From: Sphingopyxis sp. 113P3
GTDB taxonomy: Bacteria > Pseudomonadota > Alphaproteobacteria > Sphingomonadales > Sphingomonadaceae
Reading direction: 5' to 3'
Assembly: GCF_001278035.1 (NCBI RefSeq)
Contig: NZ_CP009452.1
Location: forward strand, 3,133,501-3,197,500
DNA length: 64,000 nucleotides
Shown here: piece by piece, positions 41,022 to 49,869 of the stretch
How the letters are laid out: the number at the start of each line of letters is the position of its first letter
Position numbering within the stretch: position 1 is the stretch's first letter
Position numbers and translations under genes: made by a program
The notes under the pieces: model-generated
Databases searched by the model: none
Told to the model about the DNA's origin: nothing
The model's input: only the letters and a program-made list of their open reading frames with translations

Positions 41022-42107
41022 TTAGAGGCGCATGACCCACCCATAGGGGTCAGGCGCTTGGCCGCGCTGGATAGCGACCAGCTTGTCCTTGAGCATCGCC
41101 GTCACCTGCCCAGGTCCGCCCGCACCGATGGTGAAGCTCGCCTCGCCGCGGGTTACCTTGCCAACCGGCGTCACCACCGCGGCCGTGCCGCAGGCGAAGC
41201 TTTCGGTAAGGCGGCCGCTCTCGGCGTCGGCCTGCCACTGGTCGATTGCATAGCGCTCCTCGCGCACCGTCAGCCCGGCATCCTTCGCCAGCGTGATGAT
41301 CGCATCGCGCGTGATACCCGGCAGGATTGTCCCGGTGAGTGGCGGCGTAACAAGACTGCCGTCCTCAAAGACGAAGAACATGTTCATGCCGCCCAGTTCT
41401 TCGATCCAGCGATGCTCAGCGGCATCGAGAAAGACGACCTGGTCGTGTCCCTTCGCAATGGCCTCGCTTTGCGCGACGAGGCTCGCAGCATAGTTGCCGC
41501 CGCATTTGGCGGCACCGGTCCCGCCCGGCGCCGCACGGGTGTAATCCTCCGACACCCACAAGGATACGGCCGGGGCGCCGGACTTGAAATAATTGCCGAC
41601 CGGCGAGGCGATGACCAGAAAATGATACTCTGCCGAGGGCTTCACGCCGAGGAACACCTCGCTCGCATACATGAAGGGACGTAGATAGAGCGCGCCGCCC
41701 GCGACCTGGGGGAACCAGTTCGCATCGACGCGGACGATTTCCTTCACCGCGGCAATAAAGAGTTCCTCGGGCAGTTCGGCCATCGCCATGCGACGCGCGC
41801 TCGCATTGAAGCGCGCGGCATTGGCCTCGACCCGGAACAGCGCCATCGACCCGTCGTCAAGGCGATAGGCCTTCAGCCCTTCGAAAATCTCCTGAGCATA
41901 GTGGAGCACCGCGGTCGCAGGGTCGAGCGAGAGCGGCCCCCGCGGCATCACCTGCGCATCGTGCCAGCCCTTCGCCTCATTGTAGCGAATGGAGACCATA
42001 TGGTCGGTAAAGACCCGCCCGAACACCGGATCGGCAATCGCCGTCGCGCGGACATCATCCGCGACCGGAGCGGGATGCGGCAGAAGGGCGAAGGCGGGAG
42101 CGGACAT
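41022..42107 (-). CDS. ilvE: Branched-chain amino acid aminotransferase
   Basis: Fold-type IV PLP enzyme of 361 residues that interconverts Leu, Ile and Val with their 2-oxo acids. Diagnostic are 'VLHYAQEIFEGLKAYR', the PLP lysine in 'GTGAAKCGGNYAAS', and 'EELGGMNMFFVFEDG' with 'LTGTILPGITRDAI'. The length is that of the long (360-residue) bacterial/eukaryotic form. The ATG at 42107 starts at MSAPAFALL; a longer frame is only antisense to the divergent marR gene. It is divergently arranged with that gene across 91 bases. Confidence 0.94.
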   Translation of the reverse strand: MSAPAFALLPHPAPVADDVRATAIADPVFGRVFTDHMVSIRYNEAKGWHDAQVMPRGPLSLDPATAVLHYAQEIFEGLKAYRLDDGSMALFRVEANAARFNASARRMAMAELPEELFIAAVKEIVRVDANWFPQVAGGALYLRPFMYASEVFLGVKPSAEYHFLVIASPVGNYFKSGAPAVSLWVSEDYTRAAPGGTGAAKCGGNYAASLVAQSEAIAKGHDQVVFLDAAEHRWIEELGGMNMFFVFEDGSLVTPPLTGTILPGITRDAIITLAKDAGLTVREERYAIDQWQADAESGRLTESFACGTAAVVTPVGKVTRGEASFTIGAGGPGQVTAMLKDKLVAIQRGQAPDPYGWVMRL

Positions 42108-42198
42108 GGACGAAAAAACCTTGTGGCTGGGTTGCTGGCCAGGATCGACCGGTGCGCGCCTCTTGCCAAAGCCCGGCGCCCGGCGCAACGGTAGTGGC

Positions 42199-42711
42199 AT
42201 GCAGGATGAAAATTTTCTTTCACAAGTGCCAGCCGCCTCTGCCCTTTTCTTGCGCGAAGAAGAAGTGCGCCGGGGTATCGAATATCTGTTCTTCGCCCAC
42301 AACGCGCTCTGGCGGGCAATCGACACGCGGCTTGCCGAAAAGGAGCTCGGCCGGGCGCATTACCGCGCCCTCTATTTCATCGCGCGCCAACCCGGCCTAA
42401 CCATTTCGGATCTGCTCGGCCTGCTTGGCATCACCAAGCAGTCGCTGGGGCGGGTGGTCAAGGAGCTCGACGCGCGCGCCTTGCTGACAACACGCCCCGG
42501 CAACCGCGACCGGCGGCAAAAGGAATTGCGGCTGACCTCCGAGGGACGTGCCCTTGAAAACGCGATCTTCTCGCAGCTTCGCGACACGATGAGCCGCGCC
42601 TACACCCATGCAGGCCAAGCCGCGGTCACGGGTTTCTGGCAGGTGAGCGAGGCGCTCTTGCCGCCACGCGAGCGCGGACGGGTGGCGCGGCTCGGCCGCC
42701 CTCCCGAATGA
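42199..42711 (+). CDS. MarR family transcriptional regulator
   Basis: A 170-residue dimeric winged-helix repressor. The HTH reads 'TISDLLGLLGITKQSLGRVV' and the wing 'NRDRRQKELRLTSEGRAL'. The ATG at 42199 was chosen because it begins a typical N-terminal dimerisation helix; the frame upstream is antisense to ilvE. Divergent placement from ilvE suggests that it acts on the 91-base shared region, but its ligand is unknown. An IS481-type element is inserted just after its stop. Confidence 0.88.
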   Translation: MQDENFLSQVPAASALFLREEEVRRGIEYLFFAHNALWRAIDTRLAEKELGRAHYRALYFIARQPGLTISDLLGLLGITKQSLGRVVKELDARALLTTRPGNRDRRQKELRLTSEGRALENAIFSQLRDTMSRAYTHAGQAAVTGFWQVSEALLPPRERGRVARLGRPPE

Positions 42712-42720
42712 TGAGCTAGC

Positions 42721-43781
42721 TGTGATCTTTCACGAGGTTGTTCATCCGGCCTGATCGGGCCAGACTGATGTTGCGACACGTCAGCGCTGGAGGAACGACC
42801 GGATGAACATCCACAAGAATGCCCGAACCACGCCCTACAGTCGAGCCGAGATCGTGAGGCGCGTGATGGTGCGGCGCGTGATGGTGCTGCGCGAGACACC
42901 CAGAGCGGTTGCAACCGCTCTGGGTGTCTCGCGGCGGACCGTCGCCAAGTGGCTGGCGCGCTACCGGGCCGAAGGCGAGGCGGGCCTCGCCGACCGCAGC
43001 TCGCGGCCACACTGCATGCCCAGCGCTACGCCGGCGGACGTGGTCGAGCAGGTCATCACCCTGCGCCGCCAGCGCATCACCGGCCAGCAGATCGCAGCCA
43101 CGCTCGCCCTGTCGCCCGCAACGGTCAGCCGAGTGCTGCGCAAGGCGCGTCTCAGCCGCATGCGCGACCTCGATCCCAAAGAGCCGGTGCGCCGCTACGA
43201 ACGCGCCCATCCCGGCGATCTGATCCACATCGACATCAAGAAGCTCGGTCGCTTCGACCGTGTCGGCCATCGCATCACCGGCGACCGCGCAGAACGCAGC
43301 AGCGCCACCGGCAGGAGCCCCGGGGCAGGCTGGGAGTTCGTCCACGTCTGCATCGACGACGCCTCGCGTGTCGCTTTCAGTCAGGTCCTGCCCGACGAGA
43401 GGAAGGAAAGCGCCACTGCCTTCCTCCACGCCGCCATCGCCTACTACAAGCGGCTTGGCGTTGCCGTCACCCGCGTCATGACCGACAACGGGTCATGCTA
43501 CCGCAGCGCCGCGTTCCGCAATGCCTGCAAAGCTCTCAACCTCAAGCACATCCGTACCAGACCTTACACGCCCAAAACCAACGGCAAGGCCGAACGCTTC
43601 ATTCAGACCTCCCTGCGCGAATGGGCCTACGCTCAAGCCTACCAAACCTCGGATCACCGAAAGGAAGCGCTCCAGCCCTGGCTCCACAATTACAACTGGC
43701 ATCGCCCGCACGGCAGCCTACAATCCAGGCCACCCATCAGTCGGCTCAATCAGCCGATGAATAACCTGTTGAGGCTCCACA
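42721..43781 (+). mobile_element. IS481 family element, 1061 bp
   Basis: The ends begin TGTG and read CACA at the right side, with imperfect inverted repeats of about 30 bases (both include GGTT.TTCATC). The element is flanked by 6-base direct repeats GCTAGC at 42715-42720 and 43782-43787. This fits the NCTAGN target and 6-base duplication known for IS481. It sits between marR and proC without damaging either. Confidence 0.88.
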
Positions 43782-43786
43782 GCTAG
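42803..43786 (+). CDS. IS481-family transposase
   Basis: A 327-residue DDE transposase. N-terminal helix-turn-helix ('VATALGVSRRTVAKWLARYR'), then the rve core with Asp in 'GDLIHIDIKKLGRF', Asp in 'VTRVMTDNGSCYRS' and Glu in 'TNGKAERFIQTSLREW'. Near the N-terminus 'VRRVM' is duplicated through a 15-base tandem repeat. The last codon AGC and the TAG stop (43784-43786) fall in the duplicated target, so termination depends on the insertion site. Confidence 0.93.
   Translation: MNIHKNARTTPYSRAEIVRRVMVRRVMVLRETPRAVATALGVSRRTVAKWLARYRAEGEAGLADRSSRPHCMPSATPADVVEQVITLRRQRITGQQIAATLALSPATVSRVLRKARLSRMRDLDPKEPVRRYERAHPGDLIHIDIKKLGRFDRVGHRITGDRAERSSATGRSPGAGWEFVHVCIDDASRVAFSQVLPDERKESATAFLHAAIAYYKRLGVAVTRVMTDNGSCYRSAAFRNACKALNLKHIRTRPYTPKTNGKAERFIQTSLREWAYAQAYQTSDHRKEALQPWLHNYNWHRPHGSLQSRPPISRLNQPMNNLLRLHS
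42890..42933. repeat. Perfect 44-bp palindrome inside the IS481 transposase gene
   Basis: The sequence from CGCGAGACACC at 42890 to GGTGTCTCGCG at 42933 is exactly self-complementary with no loop; the centre lies between 42911 and 42912. It encodes the start of the transposase helix-turn-helix (RETPRAVATALGVSR). Confidence 0.97.
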
Positions 43787-44613
43787 CCTTCGCCGCGCGC
43801 GAGATCAGCGAGTTCACGTCCGCGGTCGCGCGCGGCACGCAGGACATTGGTCATCAGTGCAACGAGTTGCCCGTCGCCATCGAGCACGTCGAGCCCTGCC
43901 TGGGTCGTGCCACCCTTGCTTGCGACCTGGGAGACCAGGACGCCGGGCTTTTCGTCGCTCGCCGCGAGAAGCGCTGTCGCGCCGTCAAAGGTCGCCGCAG
44001 CTAGCTTCAGCGCATCTTCGGCCGAAAGACCGAGCCGCTCGCCCGCGGCCGCATAGGCTTCGATTAGCCGCAGAACGAAGGCCGGCCCGCTGCCGGTAAA
44101 GGCGGTGACGAGATCCATCGTCGAATCGTCGGCAAGCGGGACAATGGTGCCGAGCGGTTCGAGCAGCGCCGTCACCGCAGCCTCGTCGGCAGCGCCCAGG
44201 CTGGCAATTGCTGAGACCCCGGCACCGATGCGTGCAGCAAGGTTGGGAAGAATGCGGACCTGCGCCTTCGCCGCCGGGAAGCGCGCCGCGAGATCGGCGA
44301 GAGACACGCCCGCGAGGATGGAGAGAAGATGTGTGTTGCCGGCTGCGACGGCAGCAAGCTCGCCTGCGACATCGTTCAATTGCTGCGGCTTCATGCCAAG
44401 CATCACCCATTCGGCGGCTCCGTCCGCCGCGAGCCAGTCGGCAACCGATGCGAAATGCGCAATGCCCGCGCGCGGCGCCGCGACAGGATCGGCGATCGCG
44501 ACCTTCGTCGGGTCGAGCCCGGCGCCCAGCCAGCGATCGAGCATCGCCCCGGCCATATTCCCGCAACCCACCAGCAGCAGCCGGCCGGTGAAATTCCCCA
44601 AAATGTTCGTCAT
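43783..44613 (-). CDS. proC: Pyrroline-5-carboxylate reductase
   Basis: NADPH-dependent enzyme of 276 residues for the last step of proline synthesis. The N-terminal Rossmann motif reads 'LLLVGCGNMAGAMLDRW', then 'LGMKPQQL' and the C-terminal signature 'VASKGGTTQAGLDVLD', with 'TAFTGSGPAFVLRLIEA' before it. The length is typical. Its TAG stop lies in the GCTAGC target duplicated by the neighbouring IS481 element, so the coding sequence is intact. Confidence 0.95.
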   Translation of the reverse strand: MTNILGNFTGRLLLVGCGNMAGAMLDRWLGAGLDPTKVAIADPVAAPRAGIAHFASVADWLAADGAAEWVMLGMKPQQLNDVAGELAAVAAGNTHLLSILAGVSLADLAARFPAAKAQVRILPNLAARIGAGVSAIASLGAADEAAVTALLEPLGTIVPLADDSTMDLVTAFTGSGPAFVLRLIEAYAAAGERLGLSAEDALKLAAATFDGATALLAASDEKPGVLVSQVASKGGTTQAGLDVLDGDGQLVALMTNVLRAARDRGRELADLARGEG

Positions 44614-44646
44614 GGTCCCCTGGTCTTCTTCTCTGCTTCTATGTCC

Positions 44647-46329
44647 CTAACGGCAACTGCTTTCCGGTCCCGACAAGAGGTCGAGGCAGCGCCCGTCGAT
44701 CTTGCTCGCATCGAGCGGGAGGCCGATCAGCGCTGCGAGCGTCGGCAGGATGTCCACCGTCATCACCGCATTGGGCTGCTCGAAACCCGCCAGTCCCTTG
44801 CGCCAGAACAGCATCGGCACGCGCCGGTCATAATCCCAGACCGAGCCGTGTGTTGCGACATAGCCGATACCGGGTTCCGGGATTGGCGTCACGCGCGGCT
44901 TGAGCGCAATGATGAAATCGCCCGAACGCGCCGGATTGTACGAAGCACGCAGCTTGTCCATCAGCGTCCACGTATCGGCCGGGCGCTTCGAGATCGGATG
45001 GGCGGCGAGCTGATCCGCCGTGACCACCGCCTCGATCTGTGGATGCGCGCGAAGCCGCGGAAGGATTTCATCGAGCGCCGCCTTGCGCTGCGCTGGCGTC
45101 AGCGCCTTCGAAAGATAATAGTCGCCGCCGTCGCCATAAAGCAGCGGCTCGGGGAGGCCGAGCTTTTCGGCGACCGCCTTGCCGATCTTTTCAGGATCAA
45201 GCGCCGGGTCGAGGCGCTGCGCGTCGGGCCAGGCGTTCTGCCGATTGCGTTCGGGAAGATCGTGCCCGCCATGATCGGCGGTGAGCGCCACGACATAATC
45301 AATGCCGGTTGCATCGAGGCGCGCGAAGAAATCGCCAAGCTCGCGGTCGAGCGCCAGCATCTGAAGGCACATTTCGGTGCCCTCGGTCCCGGTTCCGTGA
45401 CCGATATAGTCGGTCGCCGACAGCCCCACGATCAAGAGGTCGCTGCTGTCCCCCTCGCCCATCTTTCGCGCCTGGCGCAGTGCGGCCGCGGCCGCGAGCA
45501 CCGCGCCGTCGGCCTGGGGCGAGGCGCGAAAGGCACGAAAATCGCCGCCCTCGCGTGCAAAGCGGCCCGTTCCGACGGTGCCTCCCTTGCGGCCATCGAG
45601 CGGGATGGCAATGTCATGCGCTGCGCAATCGGCGGGCAGCGTCAGTCCCGGCTCGGGGGCGGCAATGGCGGCGGCGATCGCGGCGCTCGCCTGCTGGGCG
45701 ACCGGCGACAAGCTGGTGCCCCGATAGCTGGTGAGCCCGGTAGGGGCGAGCCACATCAGTTCGTCCGCCTTGTGCCCGCCCATCATGATGGCAGAGCGGT
45801 CCTTGCCCGACACCGACACGATCTGCGCATTCGGATCGCGATCCTTCATCAGGTCGCCGAGTGTCGGCACGAGAAGATGCTTCGCGGACGGAGCATAATC
45901 CTTCGACGAGGTACCGGGCACCGTCTCATCCTCGGCGCAATAGAGGCGCTTGTCCTCGCGCGCAGCCGACAGGTCGAAGAAATTATTGCCGACGATTCCC
46001 GTGTGCGCGGGATGGTTGCCGGTCAAGATGGTCGAATGGCCGGGGCAGGTTTCGGTCGCACCATGCGCCTGATAGCCCGCAGGAAAGACAACGCCCGACG
46101 CGAGCCGCGCGAGACCGCCGGTGAAATGGCTGCGATACTCGGCGAAAAGGTCGGCGGAGAATTGGTCGACCGCGATCATGACGATCAGCTTGGGCGGCGG
46201 CGTTGCCGCTGTAACCTTCTGCACCCGAGGCGCCGAATCCTGTGCAAGGCCCGCGGCGGGGCCCGAAAGACAAAGCAGGCCAGCAAGGGCGGCCGTCCAA
46301 ATTTTCGGTTTCACGGGCGTCTTCTCCAT
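44647..46329 (-). CDS. PafA/SPAP-like alkaline phosphatase (nucleotide pyrophosphatase superfamily)
   Basis: Exported phosphatase of 560 residues. A signal peptide ('AALAGLLCLSGPAAGLA') is followed by the metal-binding 'IVMIAVDQFSADLF' and the nucleophile threonine in 'HGATETCPGHSTILTGNHPA'. 'LSATDYIGHGTGTEG', 'ALTADHGGHDLPER' and a late His in 'YVATHGSVWDYDRRVPM' complete the two-zinc site. These features match the sphingomonad SPAP and Elizabethkingia PafA type rather than E. coli PhoA. The ATG at 46329 is the first that gives a signal peptide. It diverges from dsbD across 83 bases. No Pho box was identified. Confidence 0.9.
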   Translation of the reverse strand: MEKTPVKPKIWTAALAGLLCLSGPAAGLAQDSAPRVQKVTAATPPPKLIVMIAVDQFSADLFAEYRSHFTGGLARLASGVVFPAGYQAHGATETCPGHSTILTGNHPAHTGIVGNNFFDLSAAREDKRLYCAEDETVPGTSSKDYAPSAKHLLVPTLGDLMKDRDPNAQIVSVSGKDRSAIMMGGHKADELMWLAPTGLTSYRGTSLSPVAQQASAAIAAAIAAPEPGLTLPADCAAHDIAIPLDGRKGGTVGTGRFAREGGDFRAFRASPQADGAVLAAAAALRQARKMGEGDSSDLLIVGLSATDYIGHGTGTEGTEMCLQMLALDRELGDFFARLDATGIDYVVALTADHGGHDLPERNRQNAWPDAQRLDPALDPEKIGKAVAEKLGLPEPLLYGDGGDYYLSKALTPAQRKAALDEILPRLRAHPQIEAVVTADQLAAHPISKRPADTWTLMDKLRASYNPARSGDFIIALKPRVTPIPEPGIGYVATHGSVWDYDRRVPMLFWRKGLAGFEQPNAVMTVDILPTLAALIGLPLDASKIDGRCLDLLSGPESSCR

Positions 46330-46412
46330 TCTGGGTCGTCGGCGCGGGCTGTCCTCTCGGCGAAAGCCGCCTATATGGCAAGCCTCGAACGACAGGCAGA
46401 TGCGGGGACGGC

Positions 46413-48482
46413 ATGGATCGGCGAAGGGACGGGTTTGGGACAGCCGCGTGGCGGGCCGCGCTCGCCCTCGCGGTGCTCGCGCTTCTCGGGCTTGCTGCCG
46501 CCCGCGCGCAGCCCACCCATATCCAGCCCAGGCTTGTCGCCGAATCGGCCGCCCCCGCGCCGGGCGGGTCAACGACGATCGCGCTCACCATGGCGCCCGA
46601 CGAGGGTTGGCACGGCTATTGGTCAAACGGAGGCGATGCAGGCTTCGGCCTTATGGTCGAGTGGAACGCGCCCGAGGGCGTGTCTGTGAGCCCTTTCCGT
46701 TACCCCGTTCCGGGCGCACTTGTCCTCTTCGGCATGATGAACCATGTCTATGAGCATCCTTACGCGCTGCTCGCCGACGTGCGGGTCGACCGATCCGTCG
46801 CGCCCGGCACCGACCTGACGCTTTCGGGCATCGCCAACTGGCTCGCCTGCACCGACAAGGTGTGCGTTCCTGAAAAGGCGGTAATCTCGGTCAGGTTGAA
46901 GGCGGGCGACGGCGCCGTACCTCCTGGTGAGCGCGCGCGGTTCGACGCATGGCGTGCGAGGCTTCCGCAACCGCTCGACCGGGCGGGGAATTGGGAACGC
47001 GAAGGCGGCAAGATCCGCTTTGGCGTGCCGCTTCCCCAGGATACCACGCTCGATGCCCCGCATCTCTTCGTCGCGACGCCGGATCTGGTCGATTATGCCG
47101 CGCCCCAGTCATTCAGCCGGAGCGGCGACTGGATTATCATCGAGACGGCCGCCAAGGGTGATGCCTCAGGCGCGGTCGAGGGGTTGCTCAAGCTCTCCAA
47201 CGGCCGCGGGCTCGATGTCCGGTTCGAGCCTTCCCCGGTGCGACGGGCCGGCGATCCGATCCGGACGGCGTCCGAGGGTGTCGATGCCCGGCTCTTCTGG
47301 GCCGCACTCTGCGGCGCGATCCTCGGGGGGCTCATCCTGAACCTGATGCCCTGCGTCTTTCCGATCCTCAGCCTCAAGGCCCTGAGCCTCGCCCGGTCGG
47401 GGGGCGATACGCGCACGGCAAAGGTCGAGGCGCTGGCCTATACGGCGGGCGCGGTGATGACCGCGCTGCTGCTCGGCGGGGCGTTGCTCGCACTCCGCGC
47501 CGCGGGCGAACAGGTCGGATGGGCGTTCCAGCTGCAGCATCCCGTCAGCGTACTGCTTCTGTTGATGCTCGCGCTGGCGATCACGCTCAACCTGCTTGGC
47601 GCCTATGAACTCCCATCCTTTGGCGGCGGACAGGCGCTCGCAGAAAAAGGGGGAGCGGCGGGGGGCTTTTGGACCGGTGCGCTCGCGGCCTTTGTCGCCA
47701 CGCCGTGCAGCGGACCTCTCTTGGGCGCAGCGCTCGGCGCGACGCTGGTGCTGCCAGCCTGGGCGGCGCTGCCGATTTTTGGCGGCCTGGGCCTGGGGCT
47801 CGCCCTGCCCTTCCTCGCCGTCGGCCTTGTGCCCGCGCTTCGGAACCGGCTGCCGCGGCCCGGACCCTGGATGGGCCGTTTCCGCAGGTGGATGGCGCTG
47901 CCAATGGGGCTCACCGCGCTGGGATTGGCGTGGCTCTTGTGGCGTCAAGCCGGCGCCGCGGGGGGGTGGGCCGCGCTCGGCGCGGTGGTTTGGACAGCGC
48001 TCCTGCTGTGCTCTGTCGGCGCGCGTCAAAGAGGAAAAAGCTCGGGCTGGCTTGTTCTGCTTTTGCTGGCGGTGCTGATCGTCTCGGCATTGAACGATGC
48101 ACGAATCCTGACCGGCCAGACGCGCAGCGCGGCGGTGCCGGGCCAATCCGGTAGCACATACTCGCCCGCAGCGCTCGCAGACGCCCGCGCGCGAGGCAAG
48201 CCCGTCTTCGTCTATTTCACCGCCGACTGGTGTCTGTCGTGCAAGGCCAACGAAGCGGGTGCGATCAACCGCGAAGCCGTGCAAAAGGCCTTCAAGAAAA
48301 AGGGGGTCATCACTCTTGTGGGGGATTGGACCAACGGCGATCCGGTCATCACGCGCACGCTTGGCGAACATGGACGCAACAGCGTACCGCTCTATCTTTG
48401 GTACGCGCCGGGCGCCGAGGCGCCGCTCATCCTCCCGCAGATCCTCACCCCGGGAACGCTCACCGAGCTGGTGGACAGCTGA
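46413..48482 (+). CDS. dsbD: Thiol:disulfide interchange protein DsbD
   Basis: Inner-membrane electron carrier of 689 residues that passes reducing power from cytoplasmic thioredoxin to the periplasm. Signal peptide and N-terminal DsbD domain (to about 300; cysteines in 'ANWLACTDKVCVPEKA'), eight-helix CcdA-like core with the two buried cysteines in 'LNLMPCVFPILSLKAL' and 'VATPCSGPLLGAAL', and a C-terminal thioredoxin-like domain with 'FTADWCLSCKANEAG'. All redox cysteines expected for the relay are present. The start at 46413 begins a signal peptide; the longer frame is antisense to the phosphatase gene. The stop overlaps the tlyA start (TGATG). Confidence 0.93.
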   Translation: MDRRRDGFGTAAWRAALALAVLALLGLAAARAQPTHIQPRLVAESAAPAPGGSTTIALTMAPDEGWHGYWSNGGDAGFGLMVEWNAPEGVSVSPFRYPVPGALVLFGMMNHVYEHPYALLADVRVDRSVAPGTDLTLSGIANWLACTDKVCVPEKAVISVRLKAGDGAVPPGERARFDAWRARLPQPLDRAGNWEREGGKIRFGVPLPQDTTLDAPHLFVATPDLVDYAAPQSFSRSGDWIIIETAAKGDASGAVEGLLKLSNGRGLDVRFEPSPVRRAGDPIRTASEGVDARLFWAALCGAILGGLILNLMPCVFPILSLKALSLARSGGDTRTAKVEALAYTAGAVMTALLLGGALLALRAAGEQVGWAFQLQHPVSVLLLLMLALAITLNLLGAYELPSFGGGQALAEKGGAAGGFWTGALAAFVATPCSGPLLGAALGATLVLPAWAALPIFGGLGLGLALPFLAVGLVPALRNRLPRPGPWMGRFRRWMALPMGLTALGLAWLLWRQAGAAGGWAALGAVVWTALLLCSVGARQRGKSSGWLVLLLLAVLIVSALNDARILTGQTRSAAVPGQSGSTYSPAALADARARGKPVFVYFTADWCLSCKANEAGAINREAVQKAFKKKGVITLVGDWTNGDPVITRTLGEHGRNSVPLYLWYAPGAEAPLILPQILTPGTLTELVDS

Positions 48483-49222
48483 TGGCAAAGCTGCGCGCCG
48501 ATCAGCTTCTCGTCGATCGCGGCCTTGCCGAAAGCCGGACGCGCGCGCAGGCGCTGATCCTCGCGGGGCTCGCCTTCGTCGGCGACCGCAGGATCGAAAA
48601 AGCCGGACAGCAGATCGCGGCAGACGCCGAGCTCCGCGTGAAGGGCCGCGATCATCCATGGGTATCGCGCGGCGGCATCAAGCTCGACCATGCGCTCACA
48701 CACCTCGGCTGGGATGTCGCGGGCGCGGTCGCGATCGACGTGGGCTCGTCGACCGGGGGCTTTACCGACGTGCTGCTGAGCCGCGGCGCGGTGCGGGTCT
48801 ATGCGGTCGATTCGGGCACCAATCAGCTGGCGTGGAAGCTGCGCCAGGACGAGCGCGTCATCGTTCATGAACAGACGAGTGCGCGCATTCTGACCTCCGA
48901 GCATATCCCCGAGCCCATTGACCTCATCGTCTGCGACGCAAGCTTCATCGCGCTTTCGAAGGTGCTGCCGGTGCCGATGTCCTTCGCGCGCCCCGGGGCG
49001 CGGCTCGTCGCGCTGATCAAGCCGCAGTTCGAGGCCGAGCGGCACGAGGTGGGCAAGAAAGGCGTCGTACGCGACGCCGCAGTCCATGCACGCGTCTGCA
49101 GCGAGGTGCGCGCCTGGCTTGAAAGCGAGGGCTGGCCGGTCGCCGATGTGACCCGGAGCCCGATCACCGGGCCGGAGGGCAATGTCGAATTTCTGATCGC
49201 CGCGGTCAAAGCAGCGTCTTGA
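48482..49222 (+). CDS. tlyA: TlyA family rRNA methyltransferase (putative hemolysin)
   Basis: A 246-residue protein. An N-terminal S4 RNA-binding domain ('LRADQLLVDRGLAESRTRAQ') joins an FtsJ-like Rossmann domain with the SAM-binding 'AIDVGSSTGGFTDVLLSRGA' and 'DLIVCDASFIALSKVLP'. Known family members 2'-O-methylate rRNA, and the hemolysin name is historical. The ATG shares its A with the dsbD stop, so the two are coupled. Confidence 0.93.
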   Translation: MAKLRADQLLVDRGLAESRTRAQALILAGLAFVGDRRIEKAGQQIAADAELRVKGRDHPWVSRGGIKLDHALTHLGWDVAGAVAIDVGSSTGGFTDVLLSRGAVRVYAVDSGTNQLAWKLRQDERVIVHEQTSARILTSEHIPEPIDLIVCDASFIALSKVLPVPMSFARPGARLVALIKPQFEAERHEVGKKGVVRDAAVHARVCSEVRAWLESEGWPVADVTRSPITGPEGNVEFLIAAVKAAS

Positions 49223-49276
49223 CGAGGGGCCCGGCTGTCGCGACACCCGTTCCCGATCGAATTTGCGCAAAGGGGG

Positions 49277-49834
49277 ATGTGCATGAGTGAATTGGCCACT
49301 CCGGGACAACTTCGCATGTCCTATTGGCGCTGGGCGCTGGTGACGGTTCCAGCGATCGTGCTTCTTGGCAGCCTGTCGGGACTTCTTTCAAACAGTGGCT
49401 ACGGCAATCGCTGGTTTGCGGCGCTGGACCTGCCAGCCATTACGCCGCCCGGATGGGTCTTTGGCGCTGTCTGGCCCGCACTCTATATTTGCCTCGGCCT
49501 GTCGCTTGCGATGGTGCTGCATGCGCGCGGGGCCAAGGGGCGCGGCTTTGCGCTCCTGCTCTTCTTCGTCCAGCTCGCTGGGAATCTCCTATGGTCACCG
49601 CTCTTCTTTGGCGCGCATCAGGTCACGACCGCCCTCTATCTCATCATCTTCATTCTGATGGTGACGCTCGCGACCGCCTTTGCCTTTTCCCCGATCCGCA
49701 AGGCTGCGGCGTGGCTGCTCGTCCCCTATATGGCCTGGCTCAGTTTCGCGGCGATCCTGACGTTCCAGATCGACCAGCGCAATCCGGACGCCGAAACCCT
49801 TGTTCCCGCGGCTGCGAGCACCCAAATAGGGTGA
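49277..49834 (+). CDS. tspO: TspO/MBR family protein
   Basis: Membrane protein of 185 residues with five helices. Family marks are 'LDLPAITPPGWVFGAVWPAL', 'LFFVQLAGNLLWSPLFFG' and 'LLVPYMAWLSFAAILTFQI', the last giving the conserved W/F cluster of the ligand pocket. TspO proteins bind porphyrins and cholesterol-like ligands and take part in tetrapyrrole and stress responses in Alphaproteobacteria. AAAGGGGG precedes the start at 49277; a second ATG two codons later is possible. Confidence 0.92.
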   Translation: MCMSELATPGQLRMSYWRWALVTVPAIVLLGSLSGLLSNSGYGNRWFAALDLPAITPPGWVFGAVWPALYICLGLSLAMVLHARGAKGRGFALLLFFVQLAGNLLWSPLFFGAHQVTTALYLIIFILMVTLATAFAFSPIRKAAAWLLVPYMAWLSFAAILTFQIDQRNPDAETLVPAAASTQIG

Positions 49835-49869
49835 CGGCAAGGGGCACTCCCCCACAAAGGAAGTTTGAC

